Assembly: GCF_041380235.1 (NCBI RefSeq)
Contig: NZ_JBGIYY010000001.1
Location: 310,001-374,000 of the forward strand
Origin: Glaciecola sp041380235
GTDB lineage: Bacteria; Pseudomonadota; Gammaproteobacteria; Enterobacterales; Alteromonadaceae
Length of the DNA stretch: 64,000 bases
Direction: 5' to 3'
In this document: positions 42,792-51,950 of the stretch, in pieces
How positions within the stretch are numbered: position 1 is the stretch's first letter
Layout of the letters: every line of letters starts with the position of its first letter
Notes under the pieces: model-generated
Database searches by the model: none
Seen by the model: the letters and a program-made list of their open reading frames with translations, nothing else
Told to the model about the DNA's origin: nothing
Position numbers and translations under genes: made by a program

Positions 42792-44802
42792 GGGTTTTGA
42801 TCTCGTCTCACACTATGCCCCCGCCGGTGATCAGCCTCACGCAATTGCTTCTCTAGTTGAAGGACTCGAGAGCGGTTTAGCAGCGCAGACTTTGTTGGGG
42901 GTGACTGGCTCGGGTAAGACATTTACGATGGCGAATGTTATTTCGCAGGTACAGCGTCCAACTTTAATCTTGGCTCACAATAAAACCTTAGCAGCTCAGC
43001 TATACGGAGAGATGAAAGACTTTTTCCCAAACAACGCTGTCGAGTACTTTGTTTCCTATTATGACTATTACCAACCCGAAGCATACGTGCCGAGCACCGA
43101 TACCTTCATCGAGAAAGATGCTTCTATAAATGACCATATTGAGCAGATGCGCTTATCAGCGACAAAAGCGCTAATGGAAAGGCGTGATGTCGTAATTATT
43201 GCATCGGTTTCTGCTATTTATGGCTTGGGCGATCCTAAAAGTTATATGAAAATGCTCTTACATTTGCGTAAAGGCGATTTAATGGATCAGCGCGACATTT
43301 TGCGCCGACTCGCTGAGCTTCAGTATAAACGTAATGATATTGCCTTTGAACGCGGTACCTTTCGTGTGCGCGGGGATGTCATCGATATCTTTCCCGCGGA
43401 CTCTGAAAAACAAGCTGTGCGAGTGCAGCTTTTCGACGAAGAAATTGAACAAATCAGTTTGTTTGACCCACTCACCGGCGCTGTCGACAAACATGTTGTG
43501 CGTACCACTGTTTTCCCAAAAACTCACTATGTGACCCCGCGAGAAAAGATCGTGGATGCCATCGAATTTATTAAAGCTGAGTTAAAAGATCGTCAAAAGC
43601 AGTTAAAAGATAATCATAAGTTGCTCGAAGAACAACGTATCTCGCAGCGCACGCAGTTCGATATTGAAATGATGTTGGAACTCGGGTATTGCTCGGGCAT
43701 CGAAAACTACTCTCGATACCTGTCTGGCCGTGCGCCGGGCGAGCCTCCACCGACACTGATAGATTACTTCCCCGCCGATGGCCTGTTATTTATTGATGAG
43801 TCTCACGTCACTGTGTCACAAATTGGCGCGATGTATAAAGGCGATAGATCGCGTAAAGAAACTTTAGTTGAATATGGTTTTAGATTGCCATCAGCCCTAG
43901 ATAATAGGCCCTTAAAATTTGAGGAGTTTGAGCATATCTCTCCGCAGACGATATACGTGTCTGCTACTCCAGGTAACTTCGAGTTAGAAAAGTGTCAGGG
44001 CGATATTATTGAACAAGTGGTGCGCCCAACCGGCTTATTAGATCCTGAAATTGAGGTACGCCCGGTGGCGACGCAGGTCGATGACGTGCTTTCTGAAATT
44101 CATAAGCGCGTGGCGAAAAATGAGCGGGTATTGATTACCACCTTAACCAAGCGTATGTCAGAAGATTTAACCGAGTACTTGAGCGAACATGGTGTCCGCG
44201 TGCGCTATCTGCACTCAGATATTGATACGGTCGAGAGGATTGAGATTATCCGTGATTTACGAATTGGTAAATTTGACGTGTTAGTCGGTATCAACTTATT
44301 GCGAGAGGGCTTAGATATGCCTGAAGTATCTCTGGTCGCAATTTTAGACGCTGACAAAGAAGGCTTTTTGCGTGCTGAAAAATCTCTTATTCAGACTATC
44401 GGCAGGGCGGCGCGTCATTTAAACGGCCACGCTATCTTGTATGGCGACAGAATTACAAATTCAATGCGTAAGGCGATTGATGAAACCGACCGACGCAGAG
44501 AGCGTCAGCGGGCCTACAACCTCGCTAACGGCATTGTGCCGCAGCAACTCAATAAACCCATCACCGATATCATGGACTTGGGAGATAGTTCAGCGCATCC
44601 TGCTTCAGGCAGAATTAAGCTGAAGAAAGTCGCAGATAAGCAAAAAGCGAAAAAAGCTATGTCGGTCACGGACATGATGGGGCAAATTGGTCAATTAGAG
44701 AAACGTATGTTTGAACATGCGCGAGACTTAGAATTTGAAAAAGCCGCCTCGTTAAGGGATGAAGTTGAGACTTTGCGGGCAGAAGTGCTGAAATTGTCTT
44801 AA
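42784..44802 (+). CDS. uvrB: excinuclease ABC subunit B
   Basis: A 672-residue helicase-like repair protein, full length. Walker A is LLGVTGSGKTFTMAN (near residue 40), the damage-probing beta-hairpin is EYFVSYYDYYQPEAYVP, and the DEAD-type box is FIDESHVT. The C-terminal UVR domain (RMFEHARDLEFEKAASLRDEVE) binds UvrC. UvrB verifies lesions after UvrA. It begins within the MATE gene end. Two thirds of known gammaproteobacterial uvrB context is not shared here; the LexA-like box lies far upstream before MATE. No terminator is clear after the stop. Confidence 0.98.
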   Translation: MTKGFDLVSHYAPAGDQPHAIASLVEGLESGLAAQTLLGVTGSGKTFTMANVISQVQRPTLILAHNKTLAAQLYGEMKDFFPNNAVEYFVSYYDYYQPEAYVPSTDTFIEKDASINDHIEQMRLSATKALMERRDVVIIASVSAIYGLGDPKSYMKMLLHLRKGDLMDQRDILRRLAELQYKRNDIAFERGTFRVRGDVIDIFPADSEKQAVRVQLFDEEIEQISLFDPLTGAVDKHVVRTTVFPKTHYVTPREKIVDAIEFIKAELKDRQKQLKDNHKLLEEQRISQRTQFDIEMMLELGYCSGIENYSRYLSGRAPGEPPPTLIDYFPADGLLFIDESHVTVSQIGAMYKGDRSRKETLVEYGFRLPSALDNRPLKFEEFEHISPQTIYVSATPGNFELEKCQGDIIEQVVRPTGLLDPEIEVRPVATQVDDVLSEIHKRVAKNERVLITTLTKRMSEDLTEYLSEHGVRVRYLHSDIDTVERIEIIRDLRIGKFDVLVGINLLREGLDMPEVSLVAILDADKEGFLRAEKSLIQTIGRAARHLNGHAILYGDRITNSMRKAIDETDRRRERQRAYNLANGIVPQQLNKPITDIMDLGDSSAHPASGRIKLKKVADKQKAKKAMSVTDMMGQIGQLEKRMFEHARDLEFEKAASLRDEVETLRAEVLKLS

Positions 44803-44833
44803 TTTTGCACGAATTAATAGAAAAAGGTAAAGT

Positions 44834-44859
44834 TTAAGTTATATAAAACGATAACTTAA
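44834..44859. repeat. 9-8-9 inverted repeat upstream of the LysR gene
   Basis: TTAAGTTAT (44834-44842) and ATAACTTAA (44851-44859) are perfect inverses with eight bases between. The repeat lies 86 bases before the LysR ATG, at a suitable place for autoregulation. It has too little GC to be a terminator of uvrB. Confidence 0.4.
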
Positions 44860-44944
44860 TTGATATTGTTGGTGTATGCCTGTCGCGTTAACAGATACTA
44901 GATATGCCAACTCAAACTTTACTTTTTGCTATTGAGGAATCACC

Positions 44945-45874
44945 ATGCTTAACCGTTTGCAGGAATCAGACATTAAATTGTTGCGCGTATTTTACGCGGT
45001 TGCCTCATGTAATGGTTTTACTGCCGCCGAACCGGTGTTGCGAATGCAGCGTCCTAACATCAGCGCCGCAATCAAAAAACTTGAAGAGCGCTTAGATTTG
45101 GTTTTGTGTCATCGCGGTCGTGGTGGTTTTCAAATGACCAAAGAAGGCGAAGTGGTATTTCAAGAAACCAAACGTATCTTCAACGCATTCGATAATTTCG
45201 TGTTCAATTTAAAAAGCCTGCACGATGATTATTCCGGACATATCACCATCGTGTTGATGTCAGGTTTGGCCACCTCCATGCAGTTAGCAGTGGCAAAAGC
45301 CGTTAAAAGCACCATGAAAAAATTTGATGATATTCATGTGAATATCCAGACGCGTTTATACAATGAAGTTGAGCATGTTGCGCTATCTGGAGAATGTCAC
45401 CTGGTGTTGTCTACCTATGATATGGTAAAACCAGAGTCGGTCATGTTTCATCCAGTGGGCATTAAAACTGAAGGACGACTGTATTGTTCGCCTACGCATC
45501 CTTTAGCGCGCTATCGCGATGTAGAAGCGCTACCAGACTCAGTCAACATCGAAGATTATCCAGCAATTGGTATTTCGGGCTTGTCATCCTCCAACTATAT
45601 AAACAATGATAAGCGCTTAAGCATTCAAACGTTCTCAGATTCTTTCGAGGTCTGTATGGCAGCGATCATGACCGGTGAATATGTGGGTTTGTTACCCGAC
45701 TATATTGCCAAAGAGCAGGGCGCCGCAACAGGGCTTGTGCCAATAGCAAAGGGCTCTCTGTTCCCGTTTGCCCATGATTTGTTTGTGATGAACGGCAAGA
45801 ACACCCGCTTAAATCCGGTACTGCGTTACTGTATTAAAGAAATTGAATACTTTGTCTCTGAGAGCCAAAAGTAG
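44945..45874 (+). CDS. LysR-family transcriptional regulator
   Basis: A 309-residue regulator. The N-terminal winged helix-turn-helix has LLRVFYAVASCNGFTAAEPVLRMQRPNISAAIKKLEERLDLVLCHR; the rest is a two-lobed effector-binding domain with IMTGEYVGLLPDYIA near the end. LysR proteins usually respond to a small metabolite and often regulate a divergent gene; here the nearest genes are uvrB in the same direction and convergent queC, so no target is obvious. TGAGGAATCACC precedes the ATG. An inverted repeat lies upstream. Confidence 0.9.
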   Translation: MLNRLQESDIKLLRVFYAVASCNGFTAAEPVLRMQRPNISAAIKKLEERLDLVLCHRGRGGFQMTKEGEVVFQETKRIFNAFDNFVFNLKSLHDDYSGHITIVLMSGLATSMQLAVAKAVKSTMKKFDDIHVNIQTRLYNEVEHVALSGECHLVLSTYDMVKPESVMFHPVGIKTEGRLYCSPTHPLARYRDVEALPDSVNIEDYPAIGISGLSSSNYINNDKRLSIQTFSDSFEVCMAAIMTGEYVGLLPDYIAKEQGAATGLVPIAKGSLFPFAHDLFVMNGKNTRLNPVLRYCIKEIEYFVSESQK

Positions 45875-45882
45875 CCCTAAGG

Positions 45883-46587
45883 TTAACTATAATATTCTAT
45901 AGGGTCTACCGCGTTGTTTAAGGCAAATGCTTCTAAACGCTCTTGGCAAGACCCACATTTACCACAGGCCTTTTCTAGACCTTTATAACATGTCCATGTT
46001 TCTGAATAATCCAATCCTAATGCCAAGCCAATGCGCAATATGTCAATTTTGCTTTGCCCGATAAACGGTGCGCGAATATCTACCGGTTCATAATTTGCAA
46101 TTTGACACACAGCATTCATTGCCTCTACAAACGAAGTTCTGCAATCTGGATAAATCGCATGGTCGCCTGAATGCGCGCCAAAATATACGGCTTCAGCACC
46201 AATTGATACGGCATATCCCACCGCCATCGAAAGCATGATCATATTGCGATTAGGCACCACAGTTTGCTGCATAGAAGCTTCTTCATAATGACCTTCAGGC
46301 ACATCAATGTCGTCGGTAAGCGCAGAGCCTTTGATTAAGGGGGTGATACTTGAGACGTCAACTAATTGAAACGGATAACCGTATTTTTTGCAAACACCGG
46401 CGGCTACTCCCAGCTCCTTGCTATGGCGTTGTCCATAGTTGAATGCAACCGGATGAACCTCAAAACCTTGAGCACTGGCTTGGCGCAGCACGGTATAAGA
46501 ATCCATGCCGCCTGAATAAATCACCACTACTTTACGACCTAGACCCTTTGTTTGTTCGTCGTGTGTGTTATTTTGCCCGTCGCTCAT
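45883..46587 (-). CDS. queC: 7-cyano-7-deazaguanine (preQ0) synthase
   Basis: A 234-residue ATP-dependent enzyme that turns CDG into preQ0 for queuosine. The PP-loop IYSGGMDSYTVL (about residues 22-33) binds ATP, and the C-terminal zinc site CYKGLEKACGKCGSCQERL has four cysteines. ATG 46587 is chosen since AAGGTG lies five bases before it. It is divergent from queE by 91 bases; other queuosine genes (queD, queF) are not in the window. Confidence 0.95.
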   Translation of the reverse strand: MSDGQNNTHDEQTKGLGRKVVVIYSGGMDSYTVLRQASAQGFEVHPVAFNYGQRHSKELGVAAGVCKKYGYPFQLVDVSSITPLIKGSALTDDIDVPEGHYEEASMQQTVVPNRNMIMLSMAVGYAVSIGAEAVYFGAHSGDHAIYPDCRTSFVEAMNAVCQIANYEPVDIRAPFIGQSKIDILRIGLALGLDYSETWTCYKGLEKACGKCGSCQERLEAFALNNAVDPIEYYS

Positions 46588-46678
46588 GCTCACCTTATCT
46601 GTGTTTATGTGTATAATCTGGATCTTAAGCCATTGTTATTAAAAAACCCATGTTAAATGCAAGGAAAACGAGATATTT

Positions 46679-47353
46679 ATGACAAGCCTGTTGGTCAACG
46701 AAGTATTTGAGTCTATTCAAGGCGAAGGGGCCTTTACAGGAATGCCCTCCATTTTTATTCGCTTGCAAGGTTGTCCAGTGGGATGCCCCTGGTGTGACAC
46801 CAAACATACTTGGGAAGTAAAGCCAGAATTACTGCGCAAGGATGACGTCATCATGATGCAATCTGAGGATAACGAAGAGTTTTTTAGCGCCGACGTTGAT
46901 GCCTTGTTTTCACTCTTTGACCGCTACGGATATAATGCCAATCACTTGGTGTTTACCGGTGGTGAGCCATGCATGTTTGACTTAACTGAGGTCACAAGTG
47001 TTGCAATAGATAAAGGCTTTTCAGTGCAAATAGAAACCAGTGGCACCTTTGAAGTATTGTGCCATGATGATGTTTGGGTAACCTTATCACCAAAGATTAA
47101 TATGAAAGGTGGTTTTGAGGTGCGAGACGATGCACTCAATCGTGCTAACGAAATAAAACATGCCATCGCAATGGAAAAACATATTGAAGAGCTAGACGAA
47201 CTCTTGGCTCGTCCGGCTCGAGAGGGTAACCCGGTGATCTATTTACAACCCATTAGTATGCAAGCTAGAGCGACCGAACTTGCGGTTGCCACTTGCATCG
47301 CAAGAAATTGGCGACTATCGTTACAAACGCATAAGTTTATTGGAGTAGAATAA
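46679..47353 (+). CDS. queE: 7-carboxy-7-deazaguanine synthase (radical SAM)
   Basis: A 224-residue enzyme making CDG from CPH4. The radical-SAM cluster motif CPVGCPWCDT (about residues 31-40) is of the CX3CX2C kind seen in E. coli QueE; FESIQGEGAFTGMPSIFIRLQG precedes it and FTGGEPCMFDL follows. It lies next to queC, in the same pathway. The following gene begins at the next base after the stop. Confidence 0.95.
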   Translation: MTSLLVNEVFESIQGEGAFTGMPSIFIRLQGCPVGCPWCDTKHTWEVKPELLRKDDVIMMQSEDNEEFFSADVDALFSLFDRYGYNANHLVFTGGEPCMFDLTEVTSVAIDKGFSVQIETSGTFEVLCHDDVWVTLSPKINMKGGFEVRDDALNRANEIKHAIAMEKHIEELDELLARPAREGNPVIYLQPISMQARATELAVATCIARNWRLSLQTHKFIGVE

Positions 47354-48211
47354 GTGAACGCATATGCCTTAAAGGTAATTGCCGCGCTCTTGCTAATCAC
47401 ATGCCAGACTGCGCACTCTGCTGTGTGGGTAATCACCTATCCGCAGCCAGCGCTTGAAAACGACGTGCGATACGACTACCCCTTGGCGCTTTTGGCCTTG
47501 GCCCTAGAAAAAACCAGTGTGCGATTTGAATTAAGGCCATCAGCCCAAGCGATGCGGCAAACTCGCTCACTCAAACGACTCGAAGAGAATTTAGAAATTA
47601 ATGTGTATTGGTCGATGACTGATATCGTTAAAGAAGAGCAGTTATTGCCAATTCGCATCCCTATTGCAAAAGGCTTAATTGGCTGGCGAATGTTTTTGGC
47701 ACCCCAAAACAGTCCTTTTTTACGTGCCCGAATTGATACCTTCAGTGACTTATTGGCCTTTGAGGCCGTTCAAGGTATTTCTTGGCCCGATACAAAAATT
47801 TTGCAGGCGAATGGCTTCAATGTCGTTACCGCCAGAGACTATGCTGAGGCCAAAGACGTTGTTATTGCAAAGTTAGCGGATGTTTTTCCACGCTCGGTTA
47901 TTGAGATCGAAAGTGAAATGCAAAGCGACCCTGCTAGCGGATTAGCCTTACGCAAAGATATAGCCTTACAATATCCGAGTGCGATGTATTTTTTTGTGAA
48001 TAAGCGAAATGTGACCTTAGCTAATTTAATTGAAACCGGACTCGAGCGCGCCATCGCCGACGGTAGCTTTGATTTGCTGTTTGCAGAACATTTTGGTGAA
48101 ACCATTAAATCATTGGACTTAGATAACGTAAAATATTTTAGACTGGCGAATCCTTTACTGCCTAAACTTACTCCCACCTCAAAGCAGGAACTTTGGTATC
48201 AACCTAAGTAG
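47354..48211 (+). CDS. periplasmic solute-binding-like protein, unknown ligand
   Basis: A 285-residue protein with a signal peptide (cleavage near AHSA, residue 23). The mature part begins VWVITYPQPAL and has mixed alpha/beta character, with FVNKRNVTLANLIETGLERAIADGSFDLLF near the end, a segment typical of type 3 solute-binding (SBP_bac_3) proteins. No ABC permease or ATPase adjoins it, so it may serve as a sensor or be an orphan binder. Its GTG follows the queE stop immediately, implying co-transcription, although a link to queuosine is not known to me. Confidence 0.65.
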   Translation: MNAYALKVIAALLLITCQTAHSAVWVITYPQPALENDVRYDYPLALLALALEKTSVRFELRPSAQAMRQTRSLKRLEENLEINVYWSMTDIVKEEQLLPIRIPIAKGLIGWRMFLAPQNSPFLRARIDTFSDLLAFEAVQGISWPDTKILQANGFNVVTARDYAEAKDVVIAKLADVFPRSVIEIESEMQSDPASGLALRKDIALQYPSAMYFFVNKRNVTLANLIETGLERAIADGSFDLLFAEHFGETIKSLDLDNVKYFRLANPLLPKLTPTSKQELWYQPK

Positions 48212-48224
48212 ATGCTCAAGCAAT

Positions 48225-48253
48225 AAAAAACGCAGCCAATTGGCTGCGTTTTT
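48225..48253. terminator. bidirectional terminator between the SBP-like gene and asnB
   Basis: AAAAAACGCAGCC AATT GGCTGCGTTTTT is a near-perfect stem with A and T flanks on both sides, able to end transcripts from both strands. Confidence 0.93.
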
Positions 48254-48271
48254 GTTTACGGTCAAGAGGTC

Positions 48272-49945
48272 TTAAGAGCCTTTAAACTCCCCTGTATGCA
48301 CTGACTTCATTGAGCGGCCAGATGGATCTGCCATTTCTTTAAACGACGCGTCCCACTCTAATGCCTCGACGGTGCTGCAAGCAATAGATTTGCCGCCGGG
48401 TACGCATTTTGCGGCAGTCTCTTGTGGAAAGAAGTCCTCAAATATGGTTCGGTAAAAATAGCCTTCTTTTGTGTCGGGCGTATTGATAGGGAAGCGATAG
48501 CTGGCAGTCGCTAACTGTTGATCACTTACCTGCACCGCCACATATTCACGAATTGAATCAATCCAAGAGTATCCGACGCCGTCGCCAAACTGTTCCTTTT
48601 GACGCCATAACACTTCAGCGGGTAAATAGGTTTCGTCATCAAAGGCTTTTCTTAAGATCCATTTTTCCATGCGTCCGCCTACGCACATTTTATCTTTAGG
48701 ATTGAGACGCATGGCCACATCCATGAATTCTTTATCTAAAAATGGCACTCGTGCTTCAACACCCCACGCAGACGTCGACTTGTTGGCTCTAGCGCAGTCA
48801 AACATGTGCAAGCGGTCGAGCTTTCTGACGGTTTCTTCGTGAAATTCTTTGTCGTTCGGCGCTTTGTGAAAATACAAATAGCCACCAAAAATTTCATCTG
48901 CACCTTCACCTGAAAGCACCATCTTAATGCCCATCGCTTTGATTTTTCGGGTCATTAAATACATCGGTGTGGCTGCACGAATGGTCGTGGTGTCGAAGGT
49001 TTCAAGGTGATAAATCACATCACGAATAGCATCTAAACCTTCTTGAATAGTGAAGTGGATTTCGTGGTGCACAGTACCAATCATGTCTGCCACTTTACGA
49101 GCCGCGAGCAAATCTGGCGCACCTTCAAGGCCTACCGCAAAGCTGTGCAGTCTTGGCCACCATGCATCGCTCTTGTCTTCATCTTCAACCCTCTTCGCTA
49201 CGTAGCGCGCAGCCACAGCTGAAACCAATGATGAATCAAGACCGCCCGATAACAGCACGGCATAAGGTACGTCTGACATTAAGTGGGATTTCACCGATTT
49301 TTCGAAGGCATGTTTTAAATCTTCTAAATTGGTTTCGTTGTCCTTAACGTTTTCGTAGTCCATCCAATCTCGCTGATAGTATTTTACCAGCTTGCCGTTG
49401 AGCATGTAGTGCCCGGGAGGGAACTCTTGAACGGTTTTGCAAATAGGCACTAATGCCTTCATTTCAGAGGCAACGTAAAAATTCCCAAATTCATCAAACC
49501 CAGTATATAGAGGAATAATACCGATATGATCTCTCGCCACCAAATAGTCGCCGCTTGCTTTGTCGTATAGAATAAACGCAAACATACCTTGCAATTGGTC
49601 GATAAAGTCCACACCAAACTGCTGATACAAAGGCAAAATCACCTCACAGTCAGAGCGAGTTGAAAACGCGTAGTCATTGCAATGCTGCTTTTCTAATTCT
49701 TTGTGATTATAAATCTCACCGTTGACCGCAAGCACCTGCTGACCGTTGTCGCTAATAAGCGGCTGTGCACCAGTGTCAACATCGACGATAGCCAAGCGTT
49801 CATGGCATAAAATTGCGCGCTCATCGTGCCATATCCCAGACCAATCAGGCCCGCGATGACGTAATAACTTTGAGAGTTCTAGCGCTTTAGTGCGCAAATC
49901 TGTTACATCGGATTTGATATCAAGGATACCGAAAATACCACACAT
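48272..49945 (-). CDS. asnB: asparagine synthetase B (glutamine-hydrolysing)
   Basis: A 557-residue enzyme. It starts MCGIFGILD, with Cys 2 as the glutaminase nucleophile after methionine removal. The synthetase half has the PP-loop AVLLSGGLDSSLVSAVAAR (about residues 225-243) and SGEGADEIFGGY. It makes asparagine from aspartate, ATP and glutamine. ATG 49945 is certain because Cys must be second; the longer upstream frame is spurious. GAGG precedes the start. It is monocistronic with its own terminator. Confidence 0.97.
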   Translation of the reverse strand: MCGIFGILDIKSDVTDLRTKALELSKLLRHRGPDWSGIWHDERAILCHERLAIVDVDTGAQPLISDNGQQVLAVNGEIYNHKELEKQHCNDYAFSTRSDCEVILPLYQQFGVDFIDQLQGMFAFILYDKASGDYLVARDHIGIIPLYTGFDEFGNFYVASEMKALVPICKTVQEFPPGHYMLNGKLVKYYQRDWMDYENVKDNETNLEDLKHAFEKSVKSHLMSDVPYAVLLSGGLDSSLVSAVAARYVAKRVEDEDKSDAWWPRLHSFAVGLEGAPDLLAARKVADMIGTVHHEIHFTIQEGLDAIRDVIYHLETFDTTTIRAATPMYLMTRKIKAMGIKMVLSGEGADEIFGGYLYFHKAPNDKEFHEETVRKLDRLHMFDCARANKSTSAWGVEARVPFLDKEFMDVAMRLNPKDKMCVGGRMEKWILRKAFDDETYLPAEVLWRQKEQFGDGVGYSWIDSIREYVAVQVSDQQLATASYRFPINTPDTKEGYFYRTIFEDFFPQETAAKCVPGGKSIACSTVEALEWDASFKEMADPSGRSMKSVHTGEFKGS

Positions 49946-50122
49946 AAAAAGGGTCGCCTCTGCTAAACGGATAATGTGAATTACATGCTGTTTTCTGTCG
50001 GAAGATGTGCAGCTCAGATTGCTTTTGCAGTTTTTATTTTTATTATGTTTCTGCTGCGTTGAATGTGCCACGCTGAATATGAATTGCAAGTGTTAATTGC
50101 CTGAAACAGGGACGTTTTGCAT

Positions 50123-50157
50123 AAAAAAAGGTGGATTGTAAACGCATCCACCTTTTT
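50123..50157 (-). terminator. terminator of the M28 peptidase gene
   Basis: AAAAAGGTGGAT (about 50125-50135) pairs with ATCCACCTTTTT (50146-50157), with a loop of ten bases. Read on the minus strand a T-run follows the stem, 22 bases after the M28 stop. Confidence 0.88.
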
Positions 50158-50179
50158 GACTCGCTATGTTTACATTCTA

Positions 50180-51838
50180 TTAACGTTGAAATTCGCTGCT
50201 AGCATTCCATTGTGGCCATACGTCAGCATTGGCAATATCAAATCCAACTTCAAATAAAAGCTGAGTGTCTTCGGTTATGCCTGACAAATCCCAGGTGTCG
50301 CGAAATTGGTCACAGACTTGATGATAGCAGCCGGTTACAATTACGTTCATACGCTTACGATATTGCGCAGTTTCTTCGTCAATCGATTCGCTGCCGCCCT
50401 TCGCATAAAGAGCGGGTACCCCAAATTTCGCAAAACTGAAGTGATCAGAGCGATAGTATAGCCCAGCCTCAGGACGATCTTCTTGGCTGAGTACTCTGCC
50501 TTGATTAGCAGCTGCCTCGCGTAAGTAATCTTCGAGCTCTGATTTACCCATTCCCACAACCGCAACATCGCGGGTTCTGCCAAGTACATTCATTGCATCC
50601 ATATTGATATTAGCTACAGTTTTTGCAAGAGGAATCACAGGGTTTTCTGCATAGTATTTTGAGCCTAATAGGCCCTGTTCTTCAGCCGTTACGATTAATA
50701 AACTGATAGAACGTTTTGGTGCAGTCTCGAGCTTTGCGAATGCTCTGGCCATTTCGAGGATAGCGGCAGTGCCGGTGGCGTTATCGTGAGCACCATTGTA
50801 AATTTGATCGCCATCTTTGCTGGTATCAACTCCTAGGTGGTCCCAATGCGCTGTATAGATAATATGTTCGTCAGGCTTTTCGCTACCGGGCAAGGTGGCT
50901 AAAACATTGTAACTCTTAGATTGTTCAAATTGATTGTTAACGGTTACCGAAGCGCTTAAATCGAGGGCTTTCGCATAAGGACCCGCAAGGGCATTTTGTT
51001 TTTCAGTATCAAAATCTAAGCCCGCTTCGGCAAATACTTTCACGGCGGCATCGCGCGATAGCCAGCCTTCCATTTTGACGCGGCTCTTGCCTTGGTCTGG
51101 GCTTACTAAGCCATATTGTGCTCCGCTCCAGCTATTTGCCACAACCGACCAACCGTATGAGGCCGGTGCTGCTTCGTGCACAATAAAAACCGCATCAGCG
51201 CCTTGACGACTGGCCTCTTCATACTTATAGCTCCAGCGGCCATAGTAGGTCATTGTCGATCCTTGAAATTTACCAGAATTTGGTGCGGCATAGCCTGGGT
51301 CGTTAACCAAAACGATAACGGTTTTCCCTTTGACGTCCATCTGAGCGTAATCATTCCACTCATATTCAGGCGCGTTTACGCCATAGCCTAAGAAAACCAC
51401 TTCTGAATCACTCAGATTGACGGTTTCAACTTCTCTTTTTGAGCCAACCACCATATCGGTTTTATACGCAAATTCAGAGCTACCCATGCGCAGCGTCATA
51501 TCATCGCTGGCAGTAATTTGCATCAGCTCGACTTGCTGAAAAAAGCTATCGTTATTTCCGGGCTGAAAACCTGCGCTTGTTAATTCTTGAGTTAAATAAT
51601 CGAGTGTCTTTTGCTCGCCTGCGGTTGTGGGCAAGCGCCCTTCAAACTCATCTGAAGCCAATACTTTAATATCTTGTTTAATGCGTTCTGTTGAAATGCT
51701 GTTATAGACTTGCCTAAAATTCGTTTCAATGTTGGTCGCGTTAGCTTGCGAACTTTGCTCTGGTTCACTGCAAGCGCTAAGCAACAGAGTACCGCCTAAA
51801 ATTAGCGCAATGCTTTTCATTATCTGCGGTTTATTCAT
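50180..51838 (-). CDS. M28-family zinc aminopeptidase lipoprotein
   Basis: A 552-residue lipoprotein: the signal ends LLLSACSEPEQ. The catalytic domain has TAHWDHLGVD (zinc His and Asp), NGAHDNATGTAAILEMA (bridging Asp), VTAEEQGLLGS (catalytic and zinc Glu) and RSDHFSFAKFGVPALY (last His). Between residues about 140 and 270 lies a PA-like domain inserted before the catalytic core. Such enzymes cut N-terminal residues from peptides in the periplasm or at the cell surface. Starts at 51838 or 51820 are both possible; 51838 is listed. It is divergent from the DUF3025 gene. Confidence 0.92.
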   Translation of the reverse strand: MNKPQIMKSIALILGGTLLLSACSEPEQSSQANATNIETNFRQVYNSISTERIKQDIKVLASDEFEGRLPTTAGEQKTLDYLTQELTSAGFQPGNNDSFFQQVELMQITASDDMTLRMGSSEFAYKTDMVVGSKREVETVNLSDSEVVFLGYGVNAPEYEWNDYAQMDVKGKTVIVLVNDPGYAAPNSGKFQGSTMTYYGRWSYKYEEASRQGADAVFIVHEAAPASYGWSVVANSWSGAQYGLVSPDQGKSRVKMEGWLSRDAAVKVFAEAGLDFDTEKQNALAGPYAKALDLSASVTVNNQFEQSKSYNVLATLPGSEKPDEHIIYTAHWDHLGVDTSKDGDQIYNGAHDNATGTAAILEMARAFAKLETAPKRSISLLIVTAEEQGLLGSKYYAENPVIPLAKTVANINMDAMNVLGRTRDVAVVGMGKSELEDYLREAAANQGRVLSQEDRPEAGLYYRSDHFSFAKFGVPALYAKGGSESIDEETAQYRKRMNVIVTGCYHQVCDQFRDTWDLSGITEDTQLLFEVGFDIANADVWPQWNASSEFQR

Positions 51839-51950
51839 ATGAGATCTCACTGTTTTGTTGTTATTATTGAGGCTTATGTTTAACGAGGCCTATTAACTGC
51901 ATCAGGGCTAGGTTACTCGTTCATAGCTAAAAAGTATAAGGTATTTAAAT

